Assembly: GCA_030606485.1 (NCBI GenBank)
Contig: JAUWGH010000008.1
Location: 124,001 to 188,000 of the forward strand
Reading direction: 5' to 3'
Origin: Promethearchaeota archaeon
Lineage (GTDB): Archaea; Asgardarchaeota; Lokiarchaeia; Sigyniarchaeales; SOKP01
DNA: 64,000 nucleotides
The notes beneath the pieces are model-generated. The model saw nothing but the letters and a program-made list of their open reading frames with translations, was not told where the DNA came from and ran no database searches. The first letter of the stretch is position 1; every line of letters begins with the position of its first letter. The position numbers and the translations under genes were made by a program. Below, piece by piece: positions 28,001 through 36,306 of the stretch.

Positions 28001-28110
28001 TTCCAGGTATTGATCCAGTTCTGCTATTAGGGATAGTAATAGTGATATCTATAATTGCAGGAGTGGCAGTTGTAATCGTTGTAATTTTAAAGAAAAAAGG
28101 CCGAATATGA
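25060..28110 (+). CDS. Large secreted surface protein with C-terminal membrane anchor
   Basis: A protein of about 1016 residues: N-terminal signal peptide (KKIKIFSFATLLSLLLFTIL), a very long extracytoplasmic region rich in Asn, Tyr, Trp, Ser and Thr with many N-x-S/T sites, and a C-terminal helix (about VLLLGIVIVISIIAGVAV) followed by a basic KKKGRI tail. This is type I topology with the bulk outside the cell. No enzymatic motif is seen. Its beta-rich composition suggests jellyroll or Ig-like modules. It converges on a second protein of the same design at 28310, separated by poly-T tracts. The start is ATG 25060, with GTGA five bases upstream; GTG 25051 is the alternative. Confidence 0.75.
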   Translation: MVKKIKIFSFATLLSLLLFTILNGSFSIATSMQGQGASFDLDEDDPIAFGAIIPDTNMYTAVSINGFNQGKFVQLDYRGNPIATEEINVPGDDISSVYPWYFDGGGSRIYTPTNNNYTDPWDVRWLNVSAFDAESETLSPFNISTVWNYYTMSEGGSLNVHLNSSIPMVIDININSIGPKILKYDWLTDSVPSITSFAKHLISPSGIPVDIDTKTIKTTPWAPESFNILTFVAPEPGVYRLLMDVNYVSPTIMRLQFLDYDIGTLNIGAIQYGGNAEEIPNSQELLDVRWSSEWHQFSGEKGEKFRLDIGLDFEQAPGSAYVDIWIPTASGHSRLPAGWGTYSIYLPISGNVYVSVTDQYYQNLYRYSLYLTKIPATYWNMSTTLDTSIKVSKDEIKGVDFTIEEDSFVRINSTSYGSGEADWGRRTGSQALIFKDAKKIAGFEEIAPIETKTVDGNNFYYYYLPKGEYEFIIWNTEPKYDSVLQLSSKFVKYSTAKIPINPLTYPNHNPSISAAIEFTPDEYYTSLKEAYWVEINITEPGQYRLNTTIWVSDHSSYLPATVNPSAVIVYNNNTDTYHDWTAECIDATLSFPAFPENQVGDCLFIAHPQKWADIHYDFSQFGSSRQVSLYIWDGDWNNPLSYTDNTVVGWSAFRQDGSQDINIKDNNFTEWIKGCDFDVLDIDEDLYYWMAINCSDNIGTGLPYIQHLTLSNITIDGDVNFYLIGESGYEYCDFWEPSAINQPDSIDNGDDDFVININQSNNFATGETWILDQDKNHHMIGIEPGAYKLLIIPAYWSHPGPIKLRFAIENYMPYAMKRSYNITTNPTYHPWEIIDDVLDPEKPWQKVNYSLYSYGATIKFNNTLVDIDPLSPDGSKVFVECYGNAIDWTQLVVCINNVSSYDLYLMQNLTWIDNFGPNDEIKAIATGVNDNSTFEFGVLTDTFTLIFVFDEQMANETITFKLGLSQYDTIRILAETPITTVPGIDPVLLLGIVIVISIIAGVAVVIVVILKKKGRI

Positions 28111-28146
28111 CTAAATTCAAAAAGATGAAATATTAAATTATAATTC

Positions 28147-28157
28147 TTTTTTTTTTT
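28147..28157 (+). terminator. Poly-T terminator of the 25060-28110 gene
   Basis: A run of 11 T lies 36 nt past the stop, with an 8-T run at 28184-28191. The layout fits archaeal U-tract termination between convergent genes. Confidence 0.6.
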
Positions 28158-28265
28158 CCAAATTTTAATTAAAATAAAAGCTCTTTTTTTTCCCTTGAGT
28201 TGAAATATAGATCTTGGAGGGCATTTTATGTATAAATAGTATATTCTGATAAAATATTACAAGCA

Positions 28266-28276
28266 AAAAAAAAAAA
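28266..28276 (-). terminator. Poly-T terminator of the 28310-30478 gene
   Basis: Eleven A on the plus strand read as 11 T on the minus strand, 33 nt after the stop of the minus-strand gene. It mirrors the terminator of the convergent gene. Confidence 0.6.
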
Positions 28277-28309
28277 TTGAATTAAAATTTTGATGGTTTT
28301 CAGTAGATT

Positions 28310-30478
28310 TTACTTTGATTCTCTCTTTTTATAGAATTTTAAGGCTACAACGGCAATTGCAACAAACGAGAAGCTTAGGATTATGAATATTGGATAACCA
28401 GGAATTATAGGAGCCTCGACGGGGACCTCATAAGTTACTGTTGCTTTAAAGGTACCTATATTATGATATCCATCATCAGTATGTGAATCTAATACAATGT
28501 AATATTCAGATACTTTACAAGTATATACTACCCCGTAATTACCTCCGGAAAAGGCTGTGATACCGAAACATTTTCCATCTATTGATCTAACATTTGAATC
28601 ATATGTCCAAGGAGAATGGACATTTGCTTTGCCGCTAATTGCTTCAATATTAATGTAACAACAACAATCCAATGTCCCGTTTAATAAAGTTAGATCTTCA
28701 CCTCTATTGCGATCGTATTCTGTACCAATTGATATTGGTTCATTCCAATCATAAGACATAGTAAATGAAGTTGAATTTTGAGTTGGATATCCTGAACCTG
28801 GGAAACTATCATCAGCTAAGAGGACCCATGTTTCTTCAAAAATTGCCCATTCGGTAATATATTTATCAAGGTTAGAAGTTTCATAAGTTGAATTTTTAAA
28901 TGTCTTACTTTTCGAAAGCCATAGGGAATATTCTGGGATTATGCCCCCACCTGTGGGAGTTTCAAGTGTCAAGGTTGTCGTTGCATTATCGCCCATTGAG
29001 TCCATTAAAAATCCAACTACAGTATTAGTTGTGTTTACTGGGAGTTTATAAATCCCCTCATCATCACTATCCGAAATTGAACTAAAACTATATGTTTTTG
29101 TTGTAGGTAGATCTACAGGTTGCTTTGAAGATTCTTTAAAACTGAAAGTTAATGATGTATCCGTAAAAGGGACTGATGTGTTGTGTATCTGCACATATAT
29201 AATCAAATCAATTGCATCATTTGATATATTAAATTCACAACTTTTACTAATATGTTCATTAATGCCGTAATATCGTTCAAGAGAATCTCCTATATCTTCG
29301 TCATACCCACCAAGCATCAGTGTTTCCATATTAGGCATTACTTCTCCGTTTAATTTACACTCTCTAGGATCTTTTGGTGGAATAAAAATCATTGCTCCAG
29401 ATTCCGTTTTATTTTCTCCTCTCTTATTATGTAAGTAATAAGGCCCCGTTATGAAGGGAAAAAAAAGTTCAACATCGAAACCATTAGGACAAGAAACAGA
29501 CCAGTCATATAAGACACGAGATTCAAGACCTGAAACATTTATTCCCTGAATTGCATAATTATAAGAAGACATGTTAGCACTATAAAAATTTACATTAATT
29601 GAATCAACTATAGGTGGCGAAACAGCTGGTAATAATACTTCTTTAATATTGAGATCGAAGGAGCAACCTTCGTATAAATAATATGGTTGTGCATAAAGAT
29701 AGTATATACCTTGACATAAGTAAAATTGCCAAATGTCAGCCTCATCGGTTAAGTTAGAATCATCCAGATAGCCTCTACGTCTTTCGAGATTCATTCCTCT
29801 AAAATCGGGCTCATAAATGAAAATTTGTGTATCATTTACTGTAGAATTTAAAACAAATTGATATAATCCAGTAGAGGTAATATTTAATTTTTTATACTTG
29901 AAATCTTCAGAAGTTGCTAATGATGTACTCCAAGTTATTGCACTTGTTTCATCTACATTTGTTGAAGTTACTTCTGATACTGTAATACTACCTCCTAAAT
30001 CCTCCCAAGCGATAGAGCCATTTCTATCGGAAGGTGTACTATAACAGTTGATCATTAAGTTATAATCACGAATAGCAAAATAAAAAAAATCTTCTGAAGT
30101 TGCATTCCAATCTGTAAAAAACCAAACACCCATATCAAAGTAATCTAAACTCTCTCCTTTCATTCTCGGTATGCCAATTCCACACCCATCACATTCAACA
30201 AGATAATCCGGCCAATACAAGTTCGCTATGATGTTACAGCCTTTCTTATTTGTTAGTGTTATTTTATATAAATTATCTTTCGTAAAATTAATTGCATATG
30301 AAGCGATATGAGTATCATTTGTATAAGAGAAAGATTGTGGTGTCCCTAAAGTTAAGGTAGTCGGTGTAGCAGCGCTTGAGGGAGTTACTAGAAAAAATAT
30401 GCTAAAACCCGTAATCATAGAAGTGCATAGTATAGACATAATTGTTAAAATTTTAAGATTTCTTCTCATTATATTCAC
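28310..30478 (-). CDS. Large secreted surface protein with C-terminal membrane anchor
   Basis: A 722-residue protein with a signal peptide (ILTIMSILCTSMITGFSIFF), an extracytoplasmic region rich in Tyr, Asn, Ser, Thr and Cys, and a C-terminal membrane helix (IPGYPIFIILSFSFVAIAVV) followed by KFYKKRESK. The proline-rich IIPGYP segment before the helix is typical of archaeal surface anchors. Repeated beta-strand-like motifs (for instance LYKITLT, GLYQFVL and GIYKLPV) suggest three tandem domains resembling bacterial pre-peptidase C-terminal or Ig-like folds; this is by eye only. It shares architecture with the convergent gene at 25060, and the two may be related envelope components. Function unknown. 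Confidence 0.72.
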   Translation of the reverse strand: MNIMRRNLKILTIMSILCTSMITGFSIFFLVTPSSAATPTTLTLGTPQSFSYTNDTHIASYAINFTKDNLYKITLTNKKGCNIIANLYWPDYLVECDGCGIGIPRMKGESLDYFDMGVWFFTDWNATSEDFFYFAIRDYNLMINCYSTPSDRNGSIAWEDLGGSITVSEVTSTNVDETSAITWSTSLATSEDFKYKKLNITSTGLYQFVLNSTVNDTQIFIYEPDFRGMNLERRRGYLDDSNLTDEADIWQFYLCQGIYYLYAQPYYLYEGCSFDLNIKEVLLPAVSPPIVDSINVNFYSANMSSYNYAIQGINVSGLESRVLYDWSVSCPNGFDVELFFPFITGPYYLHNKRGENKTESGAMIFIPPKDPRECKLNGEVMPNMETLMLGGYDEDIGDSLERYYGINEHISKSCEFNISNDAIDLIIYVQIHNTSVPFTDTSLTFSFKESSKQPVDLPTTKTYSFSSISDSDDEGIYKLPVNTTNTVVGFLMDSMGDNATTTLTLETPTGGGIIPEYSLWLSKSKTFKNSTYETSNLDKYITEWAIFEETWVLLADDSFPGSGYPTQNSTSFTMSYDWNEPISIGTEYDRNRGEDLTLLNGTLDCCCYINIEAISGKANVHSPWTYDSNVRSIDGKCFGITAFSGGNYGVVYTCKVSEYYIVLDSHTDDGYHNIGTFKATVTYEVPVEAPIIPGYPIFIILSFSFVAIAVVALKFYKKRESK

Positions 30479-30603
30479 TTTTTAATTAAATTTTACATTA
30501 AGGATTTCAAAAAAATAAATGTGTTAAGTATATTTTATGCATTTTGTGTTTTTAAAAATTATTATTTAATCATAATTGTTAATTTTTAAAATAAAAAATT
30601 CAG

Positions 30604-31434
30604 TTATCTTGGTAAATAAAACTTGCATAGACCACACTGATATACCATCATTCTACGTTGAGGGCCTAATATCACAAAAGAGCGTTTCATTTCACCCCCA
30701 CACTTAGGGCAACGTCTTTCGAAAGATTCCTTTAAACGAATTAATGTCTGAGAAATTGATTCTTCTAATAAATCTGTCTTAGTTGTATCGATCTGTTTGG
30801 CCGCTATTGTATCCAAATCGATTTCAGGTGACCATTCTAAATCAAATATATCATCAAATTCTGAGACATACTCGAATTCTGGAATCTCTTCAAATTCGAT
30901 AACATCTTGTTCTTTCTTTTTACTTAAATCTGGCGAAATAATTGTCGGTTCTATAAAAATTTGCTTTATTTTTCTAAGACCCTTAGAAATTTTGGGTTTG
31001 AATTCAGAAGGTTTTTTTTTTAAAGTTATGATTTTTTGTCGTTTTTTCCATTGGAGATAGATTTTTGTAACTTTATTTCTCCAAATTGCATGACGCCCCG
31101 TTGAATCTTCAAAAACTTTCATTAATTTTGCTTCTTCCAATTCACTAAGCTGTTCGGGTGAAGCTTTCTTTAATTTTTGAGTTTTAGTAAGAGATATTTC
31201 CGGGAAAGAAGGTTTTTCTTTTGAAATTAACAAATTTTGTCTTTTTTTCCATCGGAGGTATATTTTGGTTATTTGTCCTCTCCATATGGCATTTTTACCA
31301 GTAGTCTCTTCAAAATATTTCATAAGTTCAGCTTCGTTTAATCGACTCAATTTTTCTGGTGGAATTATCTTTCCGTTTATTTCTTTAGGAATAGTTTCCT
31401 TTCTTGAATTTAATTTGTTTTTTTGAGTTGGAAT
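30604..31434 (-). CDS. Tandem-repeat protein with C-terminal zinc ribbon, uncertain start
   Basis: Two copies of a roughly 35-residue motif, NEAELMKYFEETTGKNAIWR and then IYLRWKKRQ in the first and EEAKLMKVFEDSTGRHAIWR and then IYLQWKKRQ in the second, are joined by Lys-rich linkers. An acidic stretch follows (near 150-180), and the protein ends with C-x2-C and C-x2-C of a zinc ribbon (CPKCGGEM, CGLCKFYLP). The internal repeat suggests a small helical or winged-helix nucleic-acid or protein-binding module. The frame is open upstream of the TTG at 31350, back to a stop at 31438-31440, with no ATG; PPEKL before it matches SPEQL before repeat 2, so the protein probably begins upstream, perhaps at an AUU at 31434. 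Family unknown. Confidence 0.62.
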   Translation of the reverse strand: MPTQKNKLNSRKETIPKEINGKIIPPEKLSRLNEAELMKYFEETTGKNAIWRGQITKIYLRWKKRQNLLISKEKPSFPEISLTKTQKLKKASPEQLSELEEAKLMKVFEDSTGRHAIWRNKVTKIYLQWKKRQKIITLKKKPSEFKPKISKGLRKIKQIFIEPTIISPDLSKKKEQDVIEFEEIPEFEYVSEFDDIFDLEWSPEIDLDTIAAKQIDTTKTDLLEESISQTLIRLKESFERRCPKCGGEMKRSFVILGPQRRMMVYQCGLCKFYLPR

Positions 31435-31602
31435 TTTTTATCCCGCCAGATTTATAATGATTCTATCTCAATAAAATACTATCGAAAATATATACCTACT
31501 TTATTTTTAAAAAAATGGGATATATACATAATATAATCTACTAGGATTGGAATAAAAAAAATTTCCAATTAATTTAAAAAAAATAAAAATAAGATGGATT
31601 AT

Positions 31603-32322
31603 TTAAAGCTGACGACCTACTCCATAATAAACGAGGTAAGCACCTAAAACAATTATTATTCCACTTAAACCAAAAACAAGTCTAAAAGTTTCATTATCTA
31701 AAAGATTGTTTATACATGTCCCGATACCAATATACCAAAAGATACACAAACCTAATGTGAAAAATCTCCATTTCTTTTGTAAGCTTTTGTCTTCAAATTT
31801 AAAATAGACTACTACACATAACCGATATGATATTCCAATAGTTATTCCAATTATTGTTAGTGTATAAATTACAAAAACAATACCCCAAACAGGAGCTAAT
31901 TGAGTTCCATCAGGCTGAATTTCCACTTTTGCACCAAAAGGTTCGGGAATAAAAAATAGAACTGATAATAATACAGCGTAAATTAGTACGATAAGGATTT
32001 GTTTTCGAGTATTAATAATTTTCTCAGATTTATTTACAATCATTATAAAAATAAGTAAAAAAGCCATAGATAAAACAACAAAGTAGATTGTAAATATATT
32101 CAGAATAGTAGCTAACCATTGAAGATTTGGATCATCAATCGGTGCATAAATAAAGTTAACAATTAAACTCGCTGCTACAATTAAAAAAAATAATGAGAAT
32201 ATCTGATTTAATCGTTTTTTAGGATTTCTTTTAATTATTTTGTACCCAATAAAAAAAAAGAAAAGACAAACTGCTCCTTGGATAATATATACTTGCAGAA
32301 TCCGGGTAAAGGACATTACCAT
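31603..32322 (-). CDS. Seven-helix membrane protein
   Basis: A 239-residue protein with about seven hydrophobic segments (roughly residues 8-27, 40-60, 70-95, 108-125, 145-168, 188-208 and 215-235). The layout resembles the sensory 7-TM modules found at the N-terminus of archaeal histidine kinases, but no kinase or other output domain is attached. It sits between two zinc-ribbon proteins on the same strand. I cannot name a family. Confidence 0.68.
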   Translation of the reverse strand: MVMSFTRILQVYIIQGAVCLFFFFIGYKIIKRNPKKRLNQIFSLFFLIVAASLIVNFIYAPIDDPNLQWLATILNIFTIYFVVLSMAFLLIFIMIVNKSEKIINTRKQILIVLIYAVLLSVLFFIPEPFGAKVEIQPDGTQLAPVWGIVFVIYTLTIIGITIGISYRLCVVVYFKFEDKSLQKKWRFFTLGLCIFWYIGIGTCINNLLDNETFRLVFGLSGIIIVLGAYLVYYGVGRQL

Positions 32323-32562
32323 AATATTTCACTCAAATAAAATCTATTTTTCATTTATTATATAATATTTTGAAACTAGATTATATATAAGCTTATTTAT
32401 GATAGGATTAAAAATAATATTATTTCGCTTCTTATATTATTCTAAATTATTCCCTATTAGAAATTTTAAAATTAAAATAATAAGGGTTAATGGAAAAAAA
32501 AATAAAATTGAATAACTAAAAACTTATTTCATAAAGAAAAATCCATTAATTTTTAAAAAATT

Positions 32563-33543
32563 TTAATATTCTTCTCTCCATTCTGTTTTACAGAAGCCAC
32601 ATCTAAATTTACGTCCATAAATCCTTGGATAAGCTAATAAAACTTTATCTCTATTTTCAGATTCATGGATCATGGCTTTATTTGCATTATCGCAGATAGG
32701 GCATTTTCTCCTACCTTTTGGTTTTTTGATTATTAAAATTACCTCATGTTTTTTGATAATTTTGTTAATAATCTTTTCTTCTTTTATTTGTTCTGTGAGG
32801 TCGATTATTTCTTCTCTAATTTTCAGATCATTTTTGACATCTTCTTGCATTTGACTATAGGCTTTTTCCAAATTTAATACTCTGGAAGTTCCAGATCCTT
32901 GAGTCTGGGTTAAGATTGTTTCAATGGGTTTTTCTTCTAATTCTTCAAAATCTACCAAATTTTCGTAAGTTTTTACTTTTTCAAATAAATCAGGACTTGT
33001 AAGTTGTATTTTAAAAACATAATCTTTAATGATTTTTTTAAAAATCTCATTTAAATCATCATAGTTTTTCAAATCTGCTTCAAAACAATATAAAATGTTT
33101 AAATCTAACGATTTTTTGATAATTTGTTCTCTATCGATTTGTACTCCTGTTGAATTTCCATAATTTATCCCGATCATTATAATTGATTCAGAAAATTCAA
33201 ATACATTTATAATTTTATTAAAATCTTCCTTTTTCAGAAATTTAAATGAATCAATATCATGAATATCAAAAATCAAAAGTAGAGAATTGATTTTTTGAAT
33301 GATATCATACATTTCCAACATGTTTGAAAATGTATTGATTATCCAAATCTTAATTATTAGAGGAATATTATTATATCTTAAGGATTTTTCATATTCAAGA
33401 AAATTTTTTGTATCTCCATAATCCAACTCTCCTTCAGTTAATTTAAAACCATACGTGTGAAGAAACTGTATAGATTTTTCATAATTTGAACCAATGAGTA
33501 AAACTTTTATTATTGAGGGGCTCTTCTTCAAATATTGACTCAA
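32563..33543 (-). CDS. Degenerate Ras-like GTPase domain with C-terminal zinc ribbon
   Basis: Residues 1-190 follow the strand and loop order of a small GTPase. KVLLIGSNYEKSI is where a G-x4-GK-S/T P-loop should be, IIKIWIINTFSN is where D-x2-G is expected, SLLLIFDIHDIDSF matches the Ras V-Y-D-x-T-x-x-x-S-F stretch, and IIMIGINYGN stands for NKxD. The P-loop Lys, the DxxG and the NKxD are all lost, so it is a pseudo-GTPase. A charged coiled-coil-like linker (230-270) leads to a zinc ribbon with CPICDNANK and CGFCKTEW. Asgard genomes contain many small GTPases; this one presumably serves as a scaffold. Fold assignment is by eye. Confidence 0.65.
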   Translation of the reverse strand: MSQYLKKSPSIIKVLLIGSNYEKSIQFLHTYGFKLTEGELDYGDTKNFLEYEKSLRYNNIPLIIKIWIINTFSNMLEMYDIIQKINSLLLIFDIHDIDSFKFLKKEDFNKIINVFEFSESIIMIGINYGNSTGVQIDREQIIKKSLDLNILYCFEADLKNYDDLNEIFKKIIKDYVFKIQLTSPDLFEKVKTYENLVDFEELEEKPIETILTQTQGSGTSRVLNLEKAYSQMQEDVKNDLKIREEIIDLTEQIKEEKIINKIIKKHEVILIIKKPKGRRKCPICDNANKAMIHESENRDKVLLAYPRIYGRKFRCGFCKTEWREEY

Positions 33544-33700
33544 CCAAAACTTAAAGTAATCTACTTAACATTATTTTTAGTAAATAATTACTTTAAATAT
33601 TTTCTCAAAAAAAGAATAATTTATAATCACTAATCTTAATATTTTTTAGTTAATCTTCATTTAATTTTAATATAAATAACAGTTAAGAGCATTAAATTAA

Positions 33701-34618
33701 ATGGAAATACTTCCTCCTGAAGTTATAGTTATACGTCCGCCAGTAGAAGCTTATTCTTTATTAATTGCTGTAACTGGTGGCTGTTCTTGGAATTCCCAGA
33801 CTGGTGGTTGTAAGTTCTGTGGGACGTATAAGGGAATTTATGGAGGAATACAGCCGTATGCTATAAGACCTTTGGAAGATGTTCTGCGAGATATTGATAA
33901 ATATGGTAAATTGCATTATGATGGATTTCCAGTCTTTTTAGCTGGAGGTAATCCAAGTTCACTTCCCACTGAACACCTTGCTACAATTGTAAGATATGTA
34001 AGAGAAAGAATCAAAAATGTTCCTAGAGTGAGTTGCTACGCAAGAGCTTTAGATATTTTAAGAAAATCCGATGAAGAATTAAAAAAGTTAGCTGAAGCTG
34101 GGCTTGATATTGTTTATTGTGGATTAGAGAGTGGATCTGATACAATATTACGGATGATGAGAAAGGGTATAAATTCTAAAGGATATATAAAAGCAGGGAA
34201 AAAAGTAATGAAATCGGGAATAAAATTATCTCTATATGTAATTTTAGGTTTAGGTGGCTATAAATATACTGAAGAACATGCAATAGAAACAGCGAGAGTT
34301 CTTACCGAAATAAATCCAACAATATTTAGATTTCGAACCCTAAATATTTTACCAAATACGGAGTTATATAAAGAGGTGCAAGAAGGAAAATTTAAAATAT
34401 TGAAACCTGTTGATGCATTAAAGGAAGAGTATAAAGTTATTGATAATTTAGGACCAAACGTTACATCAGCATTTAGAAATGATCATATATCTAATTATTG
34501 TGACGTAGAATCAGAAAACATTAGAGAAGATCGCGCAGTTGTTTTAAAGATATTAGATTCATTTATCAATGACCCGAGAATTATCAATATGGAACCTAGA
34601 AATCTAATTTATATGTAA
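33701..34618 (+). CDS. Radical SAM protein
   Basis: A 305-residue radical SAM enzyme. The cluster motif is C28-x8-C37-x2-C40 (GGCSWNSQTGGCKFCGTY), longer than the usual C-x3-C-x2-C, which is typical of a subgroup with a coproporphyrinogen-oxidase-like (HemN/Elp3-like) barrel. Further marks are FLAGGNPSS, YCGLESGSDTILRMMRKG and YVILGLGGYKYTEEH. It would generate a 5'-deoxyadenosyl radical, but the substrate is not apparent. It stands alone, divergent from the pseudo-GTPase gene, and is followed by the IMPDH-like gene. Confidence 0.88.
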   Translation: MEILPPEVIVIRPPVEAYSLLIAVTGGCSWNSQTGGCKFCGTYKGIYGGIQPYAIRPLEDVLRDIDKYGKLHYDGFPVFLAGGNPSSLPTEHLATIVRYVRERIKNVPRVSCYARALDILRKSDEELKKLAEAGLDIVYCGLESGSDTILRMMRKGINSKGYIKAGKKVMKSGIKLSLYVILGLGGYKYTEEHAIETARVLTEINPTIFRFRTLNILPNTELYKEVQEGKFKILKPVDALKEEYKVIDNLGPNVTSAFRNDHISNYCDVESENIREDRAVVLKILDSFINDPRIINMEPRNLIYM

Positions 34619-34725
34619 TTTCTCCTTTTATAGAAAAATTTTTACAGCATAAACAGTTATATTTTTAACAGTTTATTTATTTTTAATAATTTATTTAAGA
34701 AAAGAAATTTAATAGGTTTTTTCGA

Positions 34726-36204
34726 ATGGCTGGAAATTATAGAAAAAAAATATTAGCCGATCAAGGTTGGATGCATGCATTTGATGATGTGTTAATAAAG
34801 CCAGGATTTACAAATTTTGATCCTAATAAAGTAGATATATCGAGTAGTTTAGGTCCATATAAATTTAATATTCCAATAATGTCAGCGGCAATGGATACAG
34901 TTACAGGAGTGAAAATGGCAATTCAAATGGCATTATTGGGTGGTCTTGGGGTACTTCATAGAAATTGTTCTTGCGAAAAGAGACTTGAAATGGTTAAAAA
35001 AGTTAAAAGAGCCCGCTCTTATATCGTTGATGATGTAGCAACTATTTTTCCAAATTCTCCAATACATGAGGCAATATCTAAAATGGAGCAATTAGAAATC
35101 AGTGGTTTAGTGGTTGTTGATGACAATAATAAAGTTGAGGGGATCCTTACTTCGAGAGATATACCTTTCGACGCAAAGCTGAAAGAAAACGGCTTAGTAA
35201 AAGATGTTATGACAAAAGAATTAATCACCGGAAATATTGGTATTTCAAGAATAGAAGCTGCTAAAATGTTATATAAGTTTCGGAAGGAGAAATTACCAAT
35301 AATAGATAAGGAGGGAAGGTTAGTTGGGTTAATTACAAATAAGGATCTTAAACCGGATTTTCCAAAAGCTTCTCTTGATAAGAGAGGTCGGCTATTATGT
35401 GCTTTAGCAGTTTCTCCCGTTATGCCTCCTACTGTTAAAGAAAGAAAGATATTTGAAGAGATTGTTGAATATACCGATATATTCTTTATTGACGTTGCAG
35501 ATTTTTATAAAAAACAAGATATTGAGAATACTAAAGAAATAATGGAAACTTTTAACGTTCATTTTATATTGGGGAATATTGGGACTTTTGAAGCAGCTGA
35601 ATATATTTTAACTAAAATTGATTATGACAGAGATAAATTTATTGCATTAAAAGCAGGAATGGGGTCTGGTTCTATATGTTCAACATCAATTCAAACTGGT
35701 GTTGGCGCTCCAACTTTATTTGCTACAGCTCAAATTGCAGATGCAATACAAAAGTATGATCCAAAAATGGGTTTAATTGCAGATGGTGGCTTTAAAAATT
35801 TAGGTGATTTACCTAAGGCATTTACCGTTGGAGCAAATATGATAATGACAGGGCATTTTTTTGGTGGGTGTGTTGAGAGTCCAGGGTTTGTGGATACAAT
35901 TCAAGGTCGTAAGGTTAAAGTTTATCGAGGTATGGGAAGTAAAGAGGCAAGACATGTTATGGGAGATTATATTATGGATCGTTATTCTAAAGAGACAAAA
36001 ACATTACCGGAAGGTGTGAGTGATTATATACCTTTTGTCGGACCCGTAGAAGGAGTTATTGAGCAAATGAAAACAGGAATTAGAAATGGTTTGGTTTATG
36101 CTGGGGCAAAAAACATAAAAGAGATGAAAAATGTCGAGATAGGAATTATTACAATGAGTGGTAAATTAGAAAGCGAGCCTCACGATTTAATTGGTAAATG
36201 GTAA
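34726..36204 (+). CDS. IMP dehydrogenase-like protein with CBS domains
   Basis: A 492-residue (beta/alpha)8 enzyme with two CBS domains inserted at about 110-210. The catalytic loop GMGSGSICSTSIQTGVG carries Cys318; DGGF and YRGMGSKEA bind phosphate, and the flap MDRYS keeps the Arg-Tyr pair of IMPDH. The motif normally D-S/T-A-H-G is IDVADFY (256-261), closer to the LDVANGY of GMP reductase. The C-terminus ESEPHDLIGKW resembles the IMPDH end. IMPDH converts IMP to XMP with NAD+, and CBS domains would sense nucleotides. PurH follows in the same direction, which fits purine synthesis. Confidence 0.85.
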   Translation: MAGNYRKKILADQGWMHAFDDVLIKPGFTNFDPNKVDISSSLGPYKFNIPIMSAAMDTVTGVKMAIQMALLGGLGVLHRNCSCEKRLEMVKKVKRARSYIVDDVATIFPNSPIHEAISKMEQLEISGLVVVDDNNKVEGILTSRDIPFDAKLKENGLVKDVMTKELITGNIGISRIEAAKMLYKFRKEKLPIIDKEGRLVGLITNKDLKPDFPKASLDKRGRLLCALAVSPVMPPTVKERKIFEEIVEYTDIFFIDVADFYKKQDIENTKEIMETFNVHFILGNIGTFEAAEYILTKIDYDRDKFIALKAGMGSGSICSTSIQTGVGAPTLFATAQIADAIQKYDPKMGLIADGGFKNLGDLPKAFTVGANMIMTGHFFGGCVESPGFVDTIQGRKVKVYRGMGSKEARHVMGDYIMDRYSKETKTLPEGVSDYIPFVGPVEGVIEQMKTGIRNGLVYAGAKNIKEMKNVEIGIITMSGKLESEPHDLIGKW

Positions 36205-36306
36205 TGGTATTATTTAATTCAATTTTAATATATTTTTCTGATTTCTTGAATTTAGGATTAAGATTTTTAAATTATTTTAATAATAAAAGATGAGATTGGT
36301 ATAAAT

